Below are positions 1 through 10,660 of a DNA stretch of 64,000 nt, piece after piece. The stretch lies in NCBI GenBank assembly GCA_036426205.1, contig WSYH01001246.1:1-64000 (forward strand), given 5' to 3'. The first letter of the stretch is position 1. The number at the start of each line of letters is the position of its first letter. The notes beneath the pieces were generated by a model. The model was not told the DNA's origin. It worked only from the letters and a program-made list of their open reading frames with translations, and searched no databases. The DNA comes from Ascaphus truei (taxonomy: Eukaryota > Chordata > Amphibia > Anura > Ascaphidae). Made by a program: the position numbers and the translations under genes.

Positions 1-452
1 TTTTTTTCTTGAACATTAGTTGTACATAAGAGGATATTTATATCACAACATTAGTGGCCATCCTTGTCCTGCTCATCTTCAATGGGCACCGACAGTAAAA
101 TAAAATTACTGACCTGTAACCCCTTAATTACCTTAGTGGTTATTAACCGCTGTGTTAATTAAGGGGTCAACCCCCCCCCCTCCTGCTACGCACACCCGAG
201 AGGACTAACCACCCTCCCCATGTCAACTACCCACACCCCCTCCACTCATTGTTACAATGGTAAACCATACCTACAATTCGGGCATGGATTTCCATAATGG
301 CAATGAATGCTGTTATGGAACATCAGATGCAGGCTGATTATCGATAACTGGAGTCCAGGTTCTTTGAAAGAGTAAGTTTATTGATACTTACAATACAAAC
401 ATATGCAGGGAGAATCAATGTCATGCAAGACTTTAGGCTGATTCTGAAGAAA
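1..452. repeat. left part of duplicated segment (copy 1)
   Basis: This stretch matches 15,945-16,515 nearly base for base, except that the other copy holds about 115 extra bases near 15,990-16,130. No gene is visible. It includes a near-palindromic hairpin at 121-165 built around GGTTATTAACC with CCCTTAATTA arms. The segment continues at 5,366 after the Penelope-like insertion. It probably represents flanking DNA of a zinc-finger gene, because the paired copy leads into such a gene. Confidence 0.7.
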
Positions 453-639
453 ATGTGAGTGAGGGGACTATGAGCACTGCTGGATAAGATCAGGCTGGAG
501 GCATAGTGCAGTACAAAAAAGCTTTATTGCGGCATAAGGGCCAAAATTAAAAAGACATAAAGACCAATTCTCTGACGCGTTTCATCTTTCGACTTTATCA
601 AAGAGTGATTTTGTGGCAGCCAGACCCTTCTATATATAG
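450..639 (-). repeat. left inverted arm of Penelope-like element
   Basis: This arm is the reverse complement of about 4,786-4,974 with few mismatches. It contains an AATAAA-type signal in minus orientation and a hammerhead-like motif. Inverted partial terminal copies are common in Penelope-like insertions. Confidence 0.85.
564..612 (-). ncRNA. hammerhead-ribozyme-like motif (left arm)
   Basis: On the minus strand the order is a short stem I arm, core TTGATAA, a short hairpin with GAAA loop, GAAA, then CGCGTC and the other stem I arm (AGAGAATT). It differs from the right-arm copy by a C-to-T change in stem II, which leaves a G-T wobble. The usual core is CTGANGA; here C3 is T and G8 is A. Confidence 0.5.
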
Positions 640-1375
640 AATACCAAGAGGTCTTCGAATAAAGAAATCCCCCACTTTTGGTTTTGTGAATAAGGACTTC
701 GAGAACAGATGGAGGTCAGCTCTGGATGAATGTTCCTTTAAGCTAATAGGATTAATTATAGCCCAAAAAAATGAGGAGAGATCTATTTTGGAAAAGGATA
801 TTAATGAGCTAAAAAGTAAGCTGAAGTCCTTTAATAAAATGGAACATTTCTCTAATAATGACATCATCTTGTCCCAGAACGTAGATGAGGTGGAGAAGAC
901 AATCCTAGAGAAAAAACAGACAAAATTTGAAAGGGACAAACAGGACTACCTTAAAAAACAGGTCTATTTTTGGGAAAGGATACCTAATCAAAATGCGAAT
1001 CGATTTAAGGGTAGATCAAAATCACCACAGAATAAAACCAATGATCGAGATAAGGGATCTGCACCCCCCAAAAAATCTATCCTCAAGAATAAATATACGG
1101 AAGTGTCCAGTGTAGAATCGGATAATTCAGAGTGAGAGAATAGACATTTTTCAGTATCCTTTGATGAAAATGAGGATCTTTGGAGAAAGAAGAATACAAG
1201 AGGAGTATATCGAGACACCTCCACCTCTGGTCGAGCAAGTTCTGCAGCACATACCTATGACGATGATGTAAGACCATCTACCTCTTCCTCTTCCCCCGCT
1301 TTTTTAGGACGCGGAGGTCCAAGAGGAAGAGGGGACTTTCAAAGGGGCGCAACAAAGAGGAAGAAATACAACTAA
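605..1375 (+). pseudogene. Penelope-like element ORF1
   Basis: The reading frame opens inside the left inverted arm without an upstream ATG, runs through one in-frame TGA at 1,133-1,135 and ends at TAA 1,373-1,375. The N-terminal part has the IPRGLRIKKSPTFG stretch and a predicted coiled coil (roughly residues 45-80, rich in E, K and L) as seen N-terminal to reverse transcriptase in vertebrate Penelope-like elements. The C-terminal part after the TGA is serine-rich and then Arg/Gly-rich and basic (GRGGPRGRGDFQRG), suggesting nucleic-acid binding. The stop codon overlaps the next start codon as TAATG. The role as an RNA-binding partner of ORF2 is inference. The TGA makes this copy defective, and the true start is not visible. 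Confidence 0.6.
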
Positions 1376-3775
1376 TGGAGGATAATGTTATTAACATCTC
1401 AAATGTCACATTGACTTTGGACCAACTAACACTCCTTAATAAGGGCCTTAATTTTGCCCTACAGAGTAACTTCCGCCTCTTTGATACAATCATAGACCTG
1501 CAATGTTTTACACGAAAATTGGCTTTAACAAAATTCTTTTCAACAGCTGAGGTTCCACTAGAAGTGTCGTCAGAGGATTCTGATAATATTACTTCAGACA
1601 ATGTGGATATATGTAATGTGGGTATGCATAAGCAGGTCCTTTCGTATAGGGAACATTGTGCAATTGCAGACCTAGAGGGTTTATTTGATGAGCAAGCTAG
1701 TGCTTTACCCACCTATGACCTCTCCACTGATTTTTTCCAGCATGAGCTGGAACAGTTTAAGAGGAAATCTATCTTCTGTGCCAACAATTCAAAAGGTCCT
1801 TTCATTTCCACCTTTGAAAAATTAGTAGAAAGGGATCTTAGAATCTTGGCAGAAGGTTTTGTTATAGACAGTCCACGGATGGATAATCTGACGAGGTCTG
1901 AAAGACAAGAACTTACAAAGCTCCAAAGGGATAAGTCCCTAACTATTAAGAAAGCAGATAAAGGGGGAGCGATTGTCGTTCAGTCCTCTGAGGACTACAA
2001 TAGAGAGTCTTTAAGACAACTGGGAGATGTGTTATCCTATAAAAAACTCAAATCTGATCCTACGCAAAAGTTCCTTGGAGAGTTAAAAACCCACCTTGAA
2101 TTAGGGGAGGTGCTTTATGTTCTAATTCCTAAAGAGTTGGGCTTTCTATACCCACCACATCCGGTTATACCTATTTTTTACCATCTCCCAAAGATCCATA
2201 AAACCTTGACGCATCCTCCAGGTAGGCCAATTGTGTCGGGTATTGGATCTTTGGGAGATGCTTTATCACGTTATGTTGATTCATTTTTGCAGCCTTTGGT
2301 GCCAAGTCTACCATCTTTTATTAAAGACTCCAGAGATCTTATTGAAGATCTTAAACTGATCAAATGGAATAAAAACTGTATATGGGTAACGATGGATGTA
2401 CATTTTTTGAATAGATCTGGTCTTTCCCCTGCACTGTGTGTTTTTCTTATTGAGTCCATCACCTTTTTGCTCACACATAATTATTTCTGTTATGATGCAC
2501 AATTTTATCTACAACTTATAGGCACGGCTATGGGCACATCTTTTGCACCTTCGTATGCTAACTTGTTCATGGGTCTTTGGGAATCACTTTTTATTTATGG
2601 TGATTTAAATCTATTTAGGAAACACATTATTTTCTATCGACGCTAAATCGATGATCTCATTTTTATTTGGGAGGGTGATGCACATACGCTGGACCTCTTT
2701 ATCCAGACTTTAAACATTAATGATTACAACTTACACTTCACATATGAACACAGTATCCATCATATTTGTTATTTGGATCTTATGATTTATATAGACATGG
2801 AGGGAGAGATACAGACTGATGTGTATAGAAAGCCCAATTCTAGGAATACCTACCTGATGGCTAACAGCAATCATGCAGTTCCTTTAAAGAGAGGAATACC
2901 CAAGGGACAACTTATGCGTTTAAGGAGGTTATGTTCAACTGAAGATAACTTCGAAGTACAGGCTAATAAACTTATTGCTAGATTCATGGAGAGGGGATAC
3001 AAAGAAAAAGATCTTCTAGAAACATATACTGTACTTTGGTGAAAACCATGAAGAGAGAAGATCTCCTCTCTATGAATGTCGCAAAGAAGGATCAGTGGAG
3101 TGGAGATTAAAACCTGTACCACTATTTATCACGCAACAGAGTGGTCAATCCAAAAATATCCGATCTATCATTGAAAAACACTGGGACACTTTAAAATTGG
3201 ATATTGACTTAAAAACTATCACTGACAATGGGCCCAAATTGGTGTTTCGCAGAGCAAAATCTCTTGCGACATACTTGTCACCTAGTCTTTTTTCATCACA
3301 AGACAGTAGGGGCATAAGTAATGTACCTAAGGGCTTTTTTCAGTGTGGACAATGTAATATCTGTCAATATGCCAAACTCTTAAAAAAGATTGAATGTTCC
3401 AAACCAAAGACACTCAAGAGCATACGGACATTCATTAATTGTAACACCAGTTACATAGTTTATATAATCAGATGTGGATGTAATAAGGCCTATATTGGGT
3501 GTACAATTAGGCCTTTAAAGTTCAGAATCCAAGAACATCTACGCCTGATAAAGAAAAAAGACACATTACATCCGGTCCCGAGACATTTTTCTATGTGCCC
3601 TATGGGGGGAATAAAGGGTTTTTCCTTCTCAGGCCTTGAGCATGTACCAATAGCAAGAAGGGGTGGAGACAGACTCAAACTCCTGAATAAACGAGAAATG
3701 TCTTGGATTTTCTGTATGGAAAGCCTTCATCCACTTGGCATAAATGTGGATTGGGAATTGGCCCATTTTCTATAG
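1375..3775 (+). pseudogene. Penelope-like reverse transcriptase/GIY-YIG endonuclease (broken)
   Basis: The frame starts with ATG at 1,375 and holds family landmarks in order: KKADKGGAIVV, YHLPKIHK, GRPIVSGI, and GTAMGTSFAPSYANLFMG (motif B). The catalytic box reads R-stop-IDDLIFIW because TAA at 2,644-2,646 replaces the usual tyrosine or phenylalanine codon. The frame then continues to 3,042. A frameshift near 3,035 moves the rest to the frame ending at 3,775. This has a cysteine linker (CGQCNIC) and a GIY-YIG domain at about 3,440-3,540 (YIVYIIRCGCNKAYIG with a downstream RIQEH arginine). Penelope-like enzymes use such a domain to nick target DNA for primed reverse transcription. The catalytic stop and the frameshift make it a pseudogene. 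Confidence 0.85.
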
Positions 3776-4343
3776 ATTTCTTTAGAAAGAACAACAATTC
3801 TAGACGTATGCTACTTTTTACATCATGTAAGACATATGATTGTATTACTGTCGCTGTTTTGAATATTATAGAACACTATTGTAAAGTAAAGTTTATAATC
3901 TCCTGCAAAGTACATTATTTAATTAACATGATTAGAAGTCATTTACGTAATAATTTAAATAGGTATAGAATTATTAAAAATATGAAATATAACATATAAA
4001 AATTAGCTATACACACCCTTTTCTGCTTTCTTCCTTAATATAATAATATTTCATAAGTCTTTTTTTACCTTTTTCCTATTCGTAATTCTTGTTTTAGTAG
4101 ACATAGGATTTATTTTGCATTATTAATAAATACACTTAGTTTATATTGAATTTTTCTAATTTTGACTGATTAAAAATTAGTCAGTTTATAATAATAAACT
4201 TTTTTATATTTCGTATTATTTTTCATGATTATTTCTTGCATTTATATGTTGTTGTATTTTTTTTTGGTTTATTATTATTATTTTATCTGTAAGTCCTATA
4301 TGTTTGTGCACATTTATATGCATGTTTGAATAGAAGTTAAGGT

Positions 4344-4379
<36 letters not shown>

Positions 4380-4785
4380 AGATTGTTACCCATCTGTGCC
4401 ATGCAGTGTTTTCTGTATGAGAGGATGTCAATCTGAGATGTGTTTTTTGTATCTTTTCTATTTTTAAATTTGTATTCTCCATGTATCAGTCTGGTGTGGC
4501 AGCCAGACCATCTATTTATGAACCCTTTGAATATTATTGTGTCCTGTGTCTGAGACTATAGTGTTTAGTTGTATCCTTGTATAACTATAGAGTATACATT
4601 CTACATGTGTATCAATTTAGAGGTTTCAAGCGCATGTCCTGGTCTAGGTTAGTGGCGTTCAGAGCCCCTACTTAATGCACAGGAGTGTGAGAGATAAGCT
4701 CTAATTCACGTTTAGTATTCATCAGCTGTAGCGATGACGTAGCGGTGGGGAGGTATTATCCACCTACGCGCGGTCAAATAGGGCT
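3776..4785. other. AT-rich 3' region of Penelope-like element
   Basis: No coding potential is visible. The stretch is AT-rich and includes a (TA)n microsatellite at about 4,346-4,377. It lies between the ORF2 stop and the right inverted arm and is treated as element 3' untranslated sequence. Confidence 0.6.
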
Positions 4786-4974
4786 ATATATATAGAAGGG
4801 TCTGGCTGCCACAAAATCACTCTTTGATAAAGTCGAAAGACGAAACGCGTCAGAGGATTGGTCTTCATGTCTTTTTAATTTTGGCCCTTATGCCGCAATA
4901 AAGCTTTTTTGTACTGCACTATGCCTCCAGCCTGATCTTATCCAGCAGTGCTCATAGTCCCCTCACTCACATTT
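4786..4974 (+). repeat. right inverted arm of Penelope-like element
   Basis: This is the reverse-complement partner of about 450-639. It carries the hammerhead-like motif at 4,815-4,858 and an AATAAA signal near 4,898. It lies about 1 kb downstream of the ORF2 stop. Confidence 0.85.
4815..4858 (+). ncRNA. hammerhead-ribozyme-like motif (right arm)
   Basis: Stem I pairs ATCACTCT (4,816-4,823) with AGAGGAT (4,852-4,858) with one bulge. The core TTGATAA is at 4,824-4,830. Stem II is GTC-GAAA-GAC, followed by GAAA at 4,842-4,845 and the cleavage-type triplet GTC ending at 4,851. Stem III is minimal (A-U, C-G). Penelope-like elements are known to carry minimal hammerheads. Positions 3 and 8 are T and A instead of C and G, which preserves the 3-8 pair. 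Activity is untested. Confidence 0.55.
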
Positions 4975-5365
4975 TGGATCCTACCGCCGGGACGGACGCA
5001 CACGACGGAGCAGAAGTGAATTTTCTCCCCCATCCAGCATACCGGAACAAAAGCAGCTCTGTGAGTAAGTTTACTCCCTGCTACGATAAGCCACGGGGAT
5101 CGTGAAGCCCACCCAGAGAGGGACCGCCGGGTGGAGTTACCAGTTCACCGGTCAGGTTAGAAGGCTTTCTCCCCATGTCGGCATGCATTGCCTTGTGATT
5201 ATACAAATGCTGGGATTTAACTAATGACATTATTCATCAATATGGGGCTGGGAACCCTGCTCACTTAACCATTGAAATGCATTATTGAGACTGCACGGTT
5301 CACCAGGAGGACATTAGAGCACCCAATTAGGGAGTCATTCCCTTGTCTGTCTGATTCTGAAGAAA

Positions 5366-5907
5366 GGCACTCTGTCAGTTGTTATACAGTTTGATATACA
5401 TCACATGTTATATTAACAAGCAGATTACAAAAACTGACTTGTCATTCCTTCGCAATTCTATATTAAAAGGCTGACTTGTCTTTTCTCAACAATTCTATAT
5501 CTGTTTTTATCTTGTAAAAACTGACCACAACAGAATACAGTCTATCACATACTCTGGAAGAATGGCCAACCCTGTTGTTGATTGTAAAACTGTCTAATGA
5601 CAGTTTTTTTTTAAATGAGAGCAAAACCATTAGTCATCTGGACAGACATACACACACATTTAACCCATTCACCACATGTAGTTATTACATTACAAGCAAC
5701 TCTGGCCCCCTCTATCAACAAAAAGACCCTTTTAGTCCAGAATTCCATATCAACGGCAACCTAAAAATGAAAAAGAACCACAAAATAAAATACATTACAT
5801 AAAAAAAAAAAAGCCTTTGCTAATAAACCAATTTTCCCGCCCACTGTACATCGGAGCGGTTTCACCGCTGTGTGAAACATCTGGTGTCTGGAGAGGACAT
5901 TCTTCTT
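5366..5907 (-). pseudogene. zinc-finger gene 3' flank with decayed finger (copy 1)
   Basis: This resumes the duplicated segment and matches 16,521-17,057. Near 5,838-5,900 the minus strand reads as a decayed C2H2 module: SRHQMFHTAVKPLRCTVGGK, comparable to [19 protein letters not shown] in the intact gene at 18,752-20,262. The rest is non-coding. In the second copy this sequence joins the intact zinc-finger gene once an L1 insert is removed, so it is best read as remnant fingers lying in that gene's 3' region. Confidence 0.55.
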
Positions 5908-6446
5908 CTTTTTTATAAATATTTTATTGAAAATTCTGCAGACTTGTACATACAGTATATTTTTAACATGCATAATATACTAGATTCTTATACAAGTAAC
6001 TCTTTATGTTCCATACAATATTTGTTTTTCATTATTTACTTTTTATTTTTAATATAGCAACACTTGAACTTTCAACTCAACTTGTAAACATTTACTTGTA
6101 CTATGTCAATCCGTTATATCATTTTACCTTCAACTTATTCCCTCTTGATGGTACTCCAGCTTTTGCTTCGTCTGTTTTCAACCTCTGACAGACTAACCAA
6201 GTCATTTTATATAAGTGCTCTTCCCCCCTTCAGTATGTTTGTACTCTTTTCGCCACTCCTGTTCGACCCATACACATCTGTCTGATATCCCGAGGTATTT
6301 ATGTCACTAGTCTTATGGTATCGTCCATAGTCCTATTGGGTACTTTTCTAACTCCCCCCCGTCTTGTTTTTTTTATTAATAGTGTAGTGTTCAGAATCTT
6401 ATTGGGGGATTCCTAGTTAGTGTGCGTGTTGCATACCATGTTGTGT
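5908..6446 (-). mobile_element. L1 3' end (copy L1-D1, part 1)
   Basis: This is the 3' untranslated end of an L1-type LINE on the minus strand, closely matching 17,058-17,600. It begins with T-rich sequence, the poly(A) end read in reverse. It is interrupted at 6,446 by L1-A and resumes at 13,563-13,660. Confidence 0.7.
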
Positions 6447-6851
6447 TTTTTTTTCACTTCAAATTTTCTTTATTGGGGTCACAAATTCTGACAATATATC
6501 ACATCCCATTGTAATACAACTCCCCAATAATTTTTTTATCGCAAACATGCGGTTATCATATCTTCTCCAGTATGAAACAGAGACCGTACATATAGGACAA
6601 ACAAGACAAACCAGACAACGGACATGGGAGGGGGGGGGTCTTCTCGAGGTATTCCTGTCGACGTGTAGTCGCTTTCCAGCTTCTTTTCCTTGTAGATATC
6701 TCTTTTTGTTATATTGCTTCCATCTCTAGTTTATCGCATTAACTCTATAGAATTGGCGCATTGGGTTGCTACCCATGGGGCTGTCACCTACCTGTTCGTC
6801 ACTATTTGTCGTCTGGTCTCTGACCTCCAAAGGAGAACGCGTCCGCAACTA

Positions 6852-9800
6852 TTATAGCAGAATTGCGGTGGCGTCCACCCCAGGGATGTCCGTCTGTGCC
6901 AGCCAAGGTGACCAGACCTTTAGAAAGTTTGTGCCGGTGTCATTAACTAAACTCGTTAATTGTTCCATCTGGCAAACGTGCCAAATACGATTTCGAATCT
7001 TGGGGATAACTGGGATTACTGGCTGCTTCCATAATGCTGCAATCTCAAATCTAGTGGCTATTGCGAAATGCGCGATTAATTCATGCGTCGCATTTGGCAT
7101 ACCCTGGATCCGTCTGCCCAGCAGGAACAACCACGGGTCCAGGGGGATCTCCCAACCGAGAATCCGCTGTAACCAATCTCTAATCTGTTCCCAAATCGGG
7201 ACCACTTTTGTGCAGGACCACAGCATGTGTTGCAGGTCGGCCGCCTCCCCACACTGTTTCGGGCAGAGCGGGGAGTAGCCCTTAACAAATTTAGCTAGTC
7301 TAGTTGGGGTGTAGTACCACCGCATCAGGACCTTATACGCGTTCTCCTTTAGTGTGGTACAGATGGAGCTTTTAGCTGCTGCTTGTGTGATCTGCTCCCA
7401 TTCCTCGTCCTCTAATGTCTCCCCTAAGTCTGTCTCCCACTGACGAATGTAGTGCAACCGGGTCTCGCTTGTCGTTTTCGGACAGACCACTTCCCCGTAC
7501 ATCCTAGATGTGAGTCCCCTTGTGTCCGTCCCTCTGGAACACAGCTGCTCAAAATTAGTGCGTTTTGGTCTAACTGGGGTTTTGTTGTAGAAATCCCTGA
7601 TCTGGAGGTACCTAAAAAATTCTGTATTTGGAATATTCTTTGCAGATTTAATTTGCTCAAATGATTGTATGTGTATCCTGCCCTCCAGATCATGAAGTCG
7701 GGTAATGCCCGCTTGTATCCAATAATTCATGTTTTTACTATTCAGGCCCGGAGCGAAATCTGGGTTGCCGATGATTGGCGTCATGAGTGATGCCTTTGTG
7801 GTTAAATTACAACTAAATTTAGTGGCCTCCCACACTCGAATAGAGTTGGCAATGGTCTGTAGCGGTGTGCCGATCTGACGCGCCCTTCTCTTGGGCAGCC
7901 AGATCAGCTTCTGGATATCAATTGGTGCACAACATTTTTTCTCCAACTCTACCCATCTCCTAAGGCTTGGGTCTGTGTGCCATTGAAGAATTTGGGCCAA
8001 TTGGGCCGCTTTGTAGTAAGCGAACAAACATGGTACCGCTAGCCCTCCTCTTGACGTGGGTCTCGTCAGTATTCCCTTAGCAATCCTTGGGTTTTTCTTA
8101 TTCCAAATGAATTTCATTATTGCTGACTGAAGGGAGAGGATGTCAGAATGAACCAATGGTATAGGTAGGCTCTGGAAAAGATATAACATCCTTGGAAGGA
8201 GATTCATCTTCACGCAGTGTATCCTTCCAATCCATGAAATGCCCCCTTTTGCCCATACTCTAAGATCCTCCCTCAGCGCCTTTATTAACCTGGGAAAATT
8301 TGCTTTATATAAGGTTTTGTAGTCCCTTGTAAGATATACCCCTAAATATTTGATAGCGGAGGGTTGCCATTTGAAATTAAAGTTGAGATCAATCAGTTTT
8401 TCGACTTCTTTGGGAAGATTTATATTGAGGGCTTCTGATTTAGACTGATTAATCTTAAAGCCAGAAATATGGTTAAATTTGCTCAGAATTTCAAATACAT
8501 TAGGAAGGGACGTGAGCGGCTTAGATAATGTTAAGATAACATCATCTGCATACAGAGCGGCCTTATACTCTTGCTCTCCATCTGAGATTCCCGTTATGTC
8601 GGGGCTATTACGTATGTGCGCTGCCAAGGGCTCTACACAGAGAGCGAACAGCAGCGGCGAAAGTGGGCAGCCCTGTCTCGTTCCACTTTTTATGTGGAAT
8701 TGCTCAGAGGGAAAACCCTGGTGCCTCACCTTCGCCGTAGGGCCCTCATACAGCGCCATGATGGCCCGCAGGAGGCGTCCCCCAAAGCCAAATGCCCCCA
8801 GCGTTTCCGATAAGTAGGGCCAGTCTATTCTGTCGAGGCTTTCTCCGCGTCCAGACTCAACACCATAGAATGTATATTTTTCTTTTGGGCCAGATCAATC
8901 AGGTTTATGATTCTTCTGGTGTTGTCTGCCGCTTGCCTTCCTCCGATAAACCCTACTTGATCCGTGTGGATTAACCTGGGAAGGACACTACCCACCCTGT
9001 TCGCTATAAGTTTAGAATAGATTTTGATATCCGAATTGATCAGTGAAATGGACCAGTAGCTCTTACAGTCTGCCGGGTCCTTTCCAGGTTTGTGGATCAC
9101 CGAGATGGACGCCTGGAGCATCTGTGCCGGAAAGGAGGCCCCCTCCAGTACACCATTAAACAATTTTAGCATATGTGGGGCTAGAATTTTAACATATTTC
9201 TTATAATACAAATTGGAGAAGCCATCGGGCCCCGGCGCTTTGGCCGGTTTTAATGCTTTAATGACTTCCGTAATTTCTTCCAGGGTAAAGTCCGCCTGCA
9301 GCGCCTCACGTTCTGCCCTTGCTAAGGTTGGTAATTTTGCCTCTTTCAAGAAGGTGGTCAACAAGTCACCTGTTTTAATGTTATGAGTGACCTTATCTCC
9401 ATTATAAAGTTTTTCATAGTAGACTTTGAATTGCTCTACTATTTTCCCAGGTATGGAGGTAAGGTCTCCCTTTTGGTTCCGAATTGCGTGAATAGAGTTA
9501 TTTTGCAGCCTCTTTTTTAGCTTATTGGCAAGTAGTGTATCAGGTTTGTTCGCCTTTTCATAAAATTTCCGATTAGACCAAGCCATTTCCTTCTCGGCCT
9601 GGGAGGTGAGGAGGAGGTTGAGTTTAATTTTGGTGTCTAGCAGTTGTTTGAGCGTACTGTATGTGCCTGTTGATTAGATTTGTGCAGGGTAGAGAGTTCC
9701 GCTATTTGGATTTCTAAGGCCTTAGTTTTTTTCTCTCTTTGCCTTTTCCGTTTAGCTGCCAGATTCATCAATGTTCCCCTGAGAGTCGCCTTATGAGCTT

Positions 9801-10660
9801 CCCATAGTGTAGCTTGGGACGCCACACTTCCCTCATTCTCCTCCAAAATATTCCTGAATTTTTGCACCGACTTCTCGTCCGAGATCCGGGATCTTTAACA
9901 GGATCTCATTTAGTTTCCAGTTCGCTCTAGGTCTGTCAAGTGGAATTAGTGTGCACCGCAGCTCTATAGGTGCATGGTCGGACCATGAAATATCATGGAT
10001 CTCTGTGCGAGAGACCCCAGGGACCATACCATTAGACACAAGGAAGTAGTCTATTCGACTGTATGAGTTATGTGGGTGAGAGTAGAAAGTGTACTCGCGC
10101 TCTCCTTGGTGCTGTTCTCTCCATATGTCAATACAGTTGAAAAGTTGTTATACTTTTGTAGAGGTATGACGCTGTTCTGGTGTTTGTTAGTGGTCGTGCA
10201 TCGGTCTAGACTGGGGTTAAGGACTCTGTTCAAGTCACCCGCCATTATGATATTCCCTTTTGCAACTTTACTTAACTTATTAAAGAAGCCATTGAAAAAA
10301 GATGTGGCATTGTCATTTGGGGCGTATACAGTAGCAAGTGTTATTGGGTACTCTCTAATGAAACCTGTGATGATTAGATATCTCCCATCTTTGTCGCTAT
10401 ATGTTTTGTCATGTCTGTATGGGATATGATTATGAATTAGGATGGCGACCCCTCTTTTTTTTAACTCGAGCTGATGCTAGAAAGTGGGTTCGAAAGTCTT
10501 TATCGAAATACTTGGGGAAGTTAGTTTGGGAGAAATGGGTCTCTTGTAAGAAGAGCACTTCTGCTCCCTTGCGCCTATAGTCTCTAAATGCGACCCTCCT
10601 TTTAGCCGGGCTATTAAGGCCCTTAACATTATGGGATATCAATACTATGTCCTTACTCAT
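6852..10660 (-). pseudogene. L1-A ORF2: endonuclease/reverse transcriptase
   Basis: The minus-strand frame starts at ATG 10,660 (MSKDIVLISHNVKGLNSP), an exonuclease-endonuclease-phosphatase fold with LQETHF, AGDLNRVLNPSLDR and SDHAPIELRC. The reverse transcriptase follows with KAPGPDGFSNLYYKKY, GTRQGCPLSPLLFAL (motif B, near 8,660) and ALYADDVIL (catalytic motif C, near 8,540). The C-terminal region has a Cys/His cluster (PKQCGEAADLQHMLWSC). Such enzymes nick target DNA and prime cDNA synthesis from the nick. Several frameshifts break it; one deletes a base inside motif A, turning DAEKAFDRIDW into DAEKASTE followed by a stop near 8,825. The last piece (8,759-6,852) is a continuous 635-codon frame. 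Confidence 0.85.

Larger units (their letters stand above)
453..5350 (+). mobile_element. Penelope-like element with GIY-YIG domain
   Basis: The element lies between two copies of ctgattctgaagaaa (438-452 and 5,351-5,365), a 15-bp target-site duplication. The paralogous segment at 16,507-16,521 has a single copy, so it is an empty site that fixes both ends. Inside are two inverted arms of about 188 bp (about 450-639 and 4,786-4,974), each with a hammerhead-like motif, and two ORFs encoding a coiled-coil/basic protein and a reverse transcriptase with a C-terminal GIY-YIG nuclease. About 375 bp (4,975-5,350) follow the right arm. Domain content and inverted partial repeats are typical of Penelope-like retroelements of the vertebrate Neptune type. 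The copy is dead because of stops and a frameshift. Confidence 0.88.

Noticed and set aside
6766..7278. Plus-strand 170-codon open frame
   Set aside because: It is the shadow of the L1-A ORF2 frame on the other strand. The same applies to other plus-strand frames in 7,400-10,400 and 28,650-32,300.
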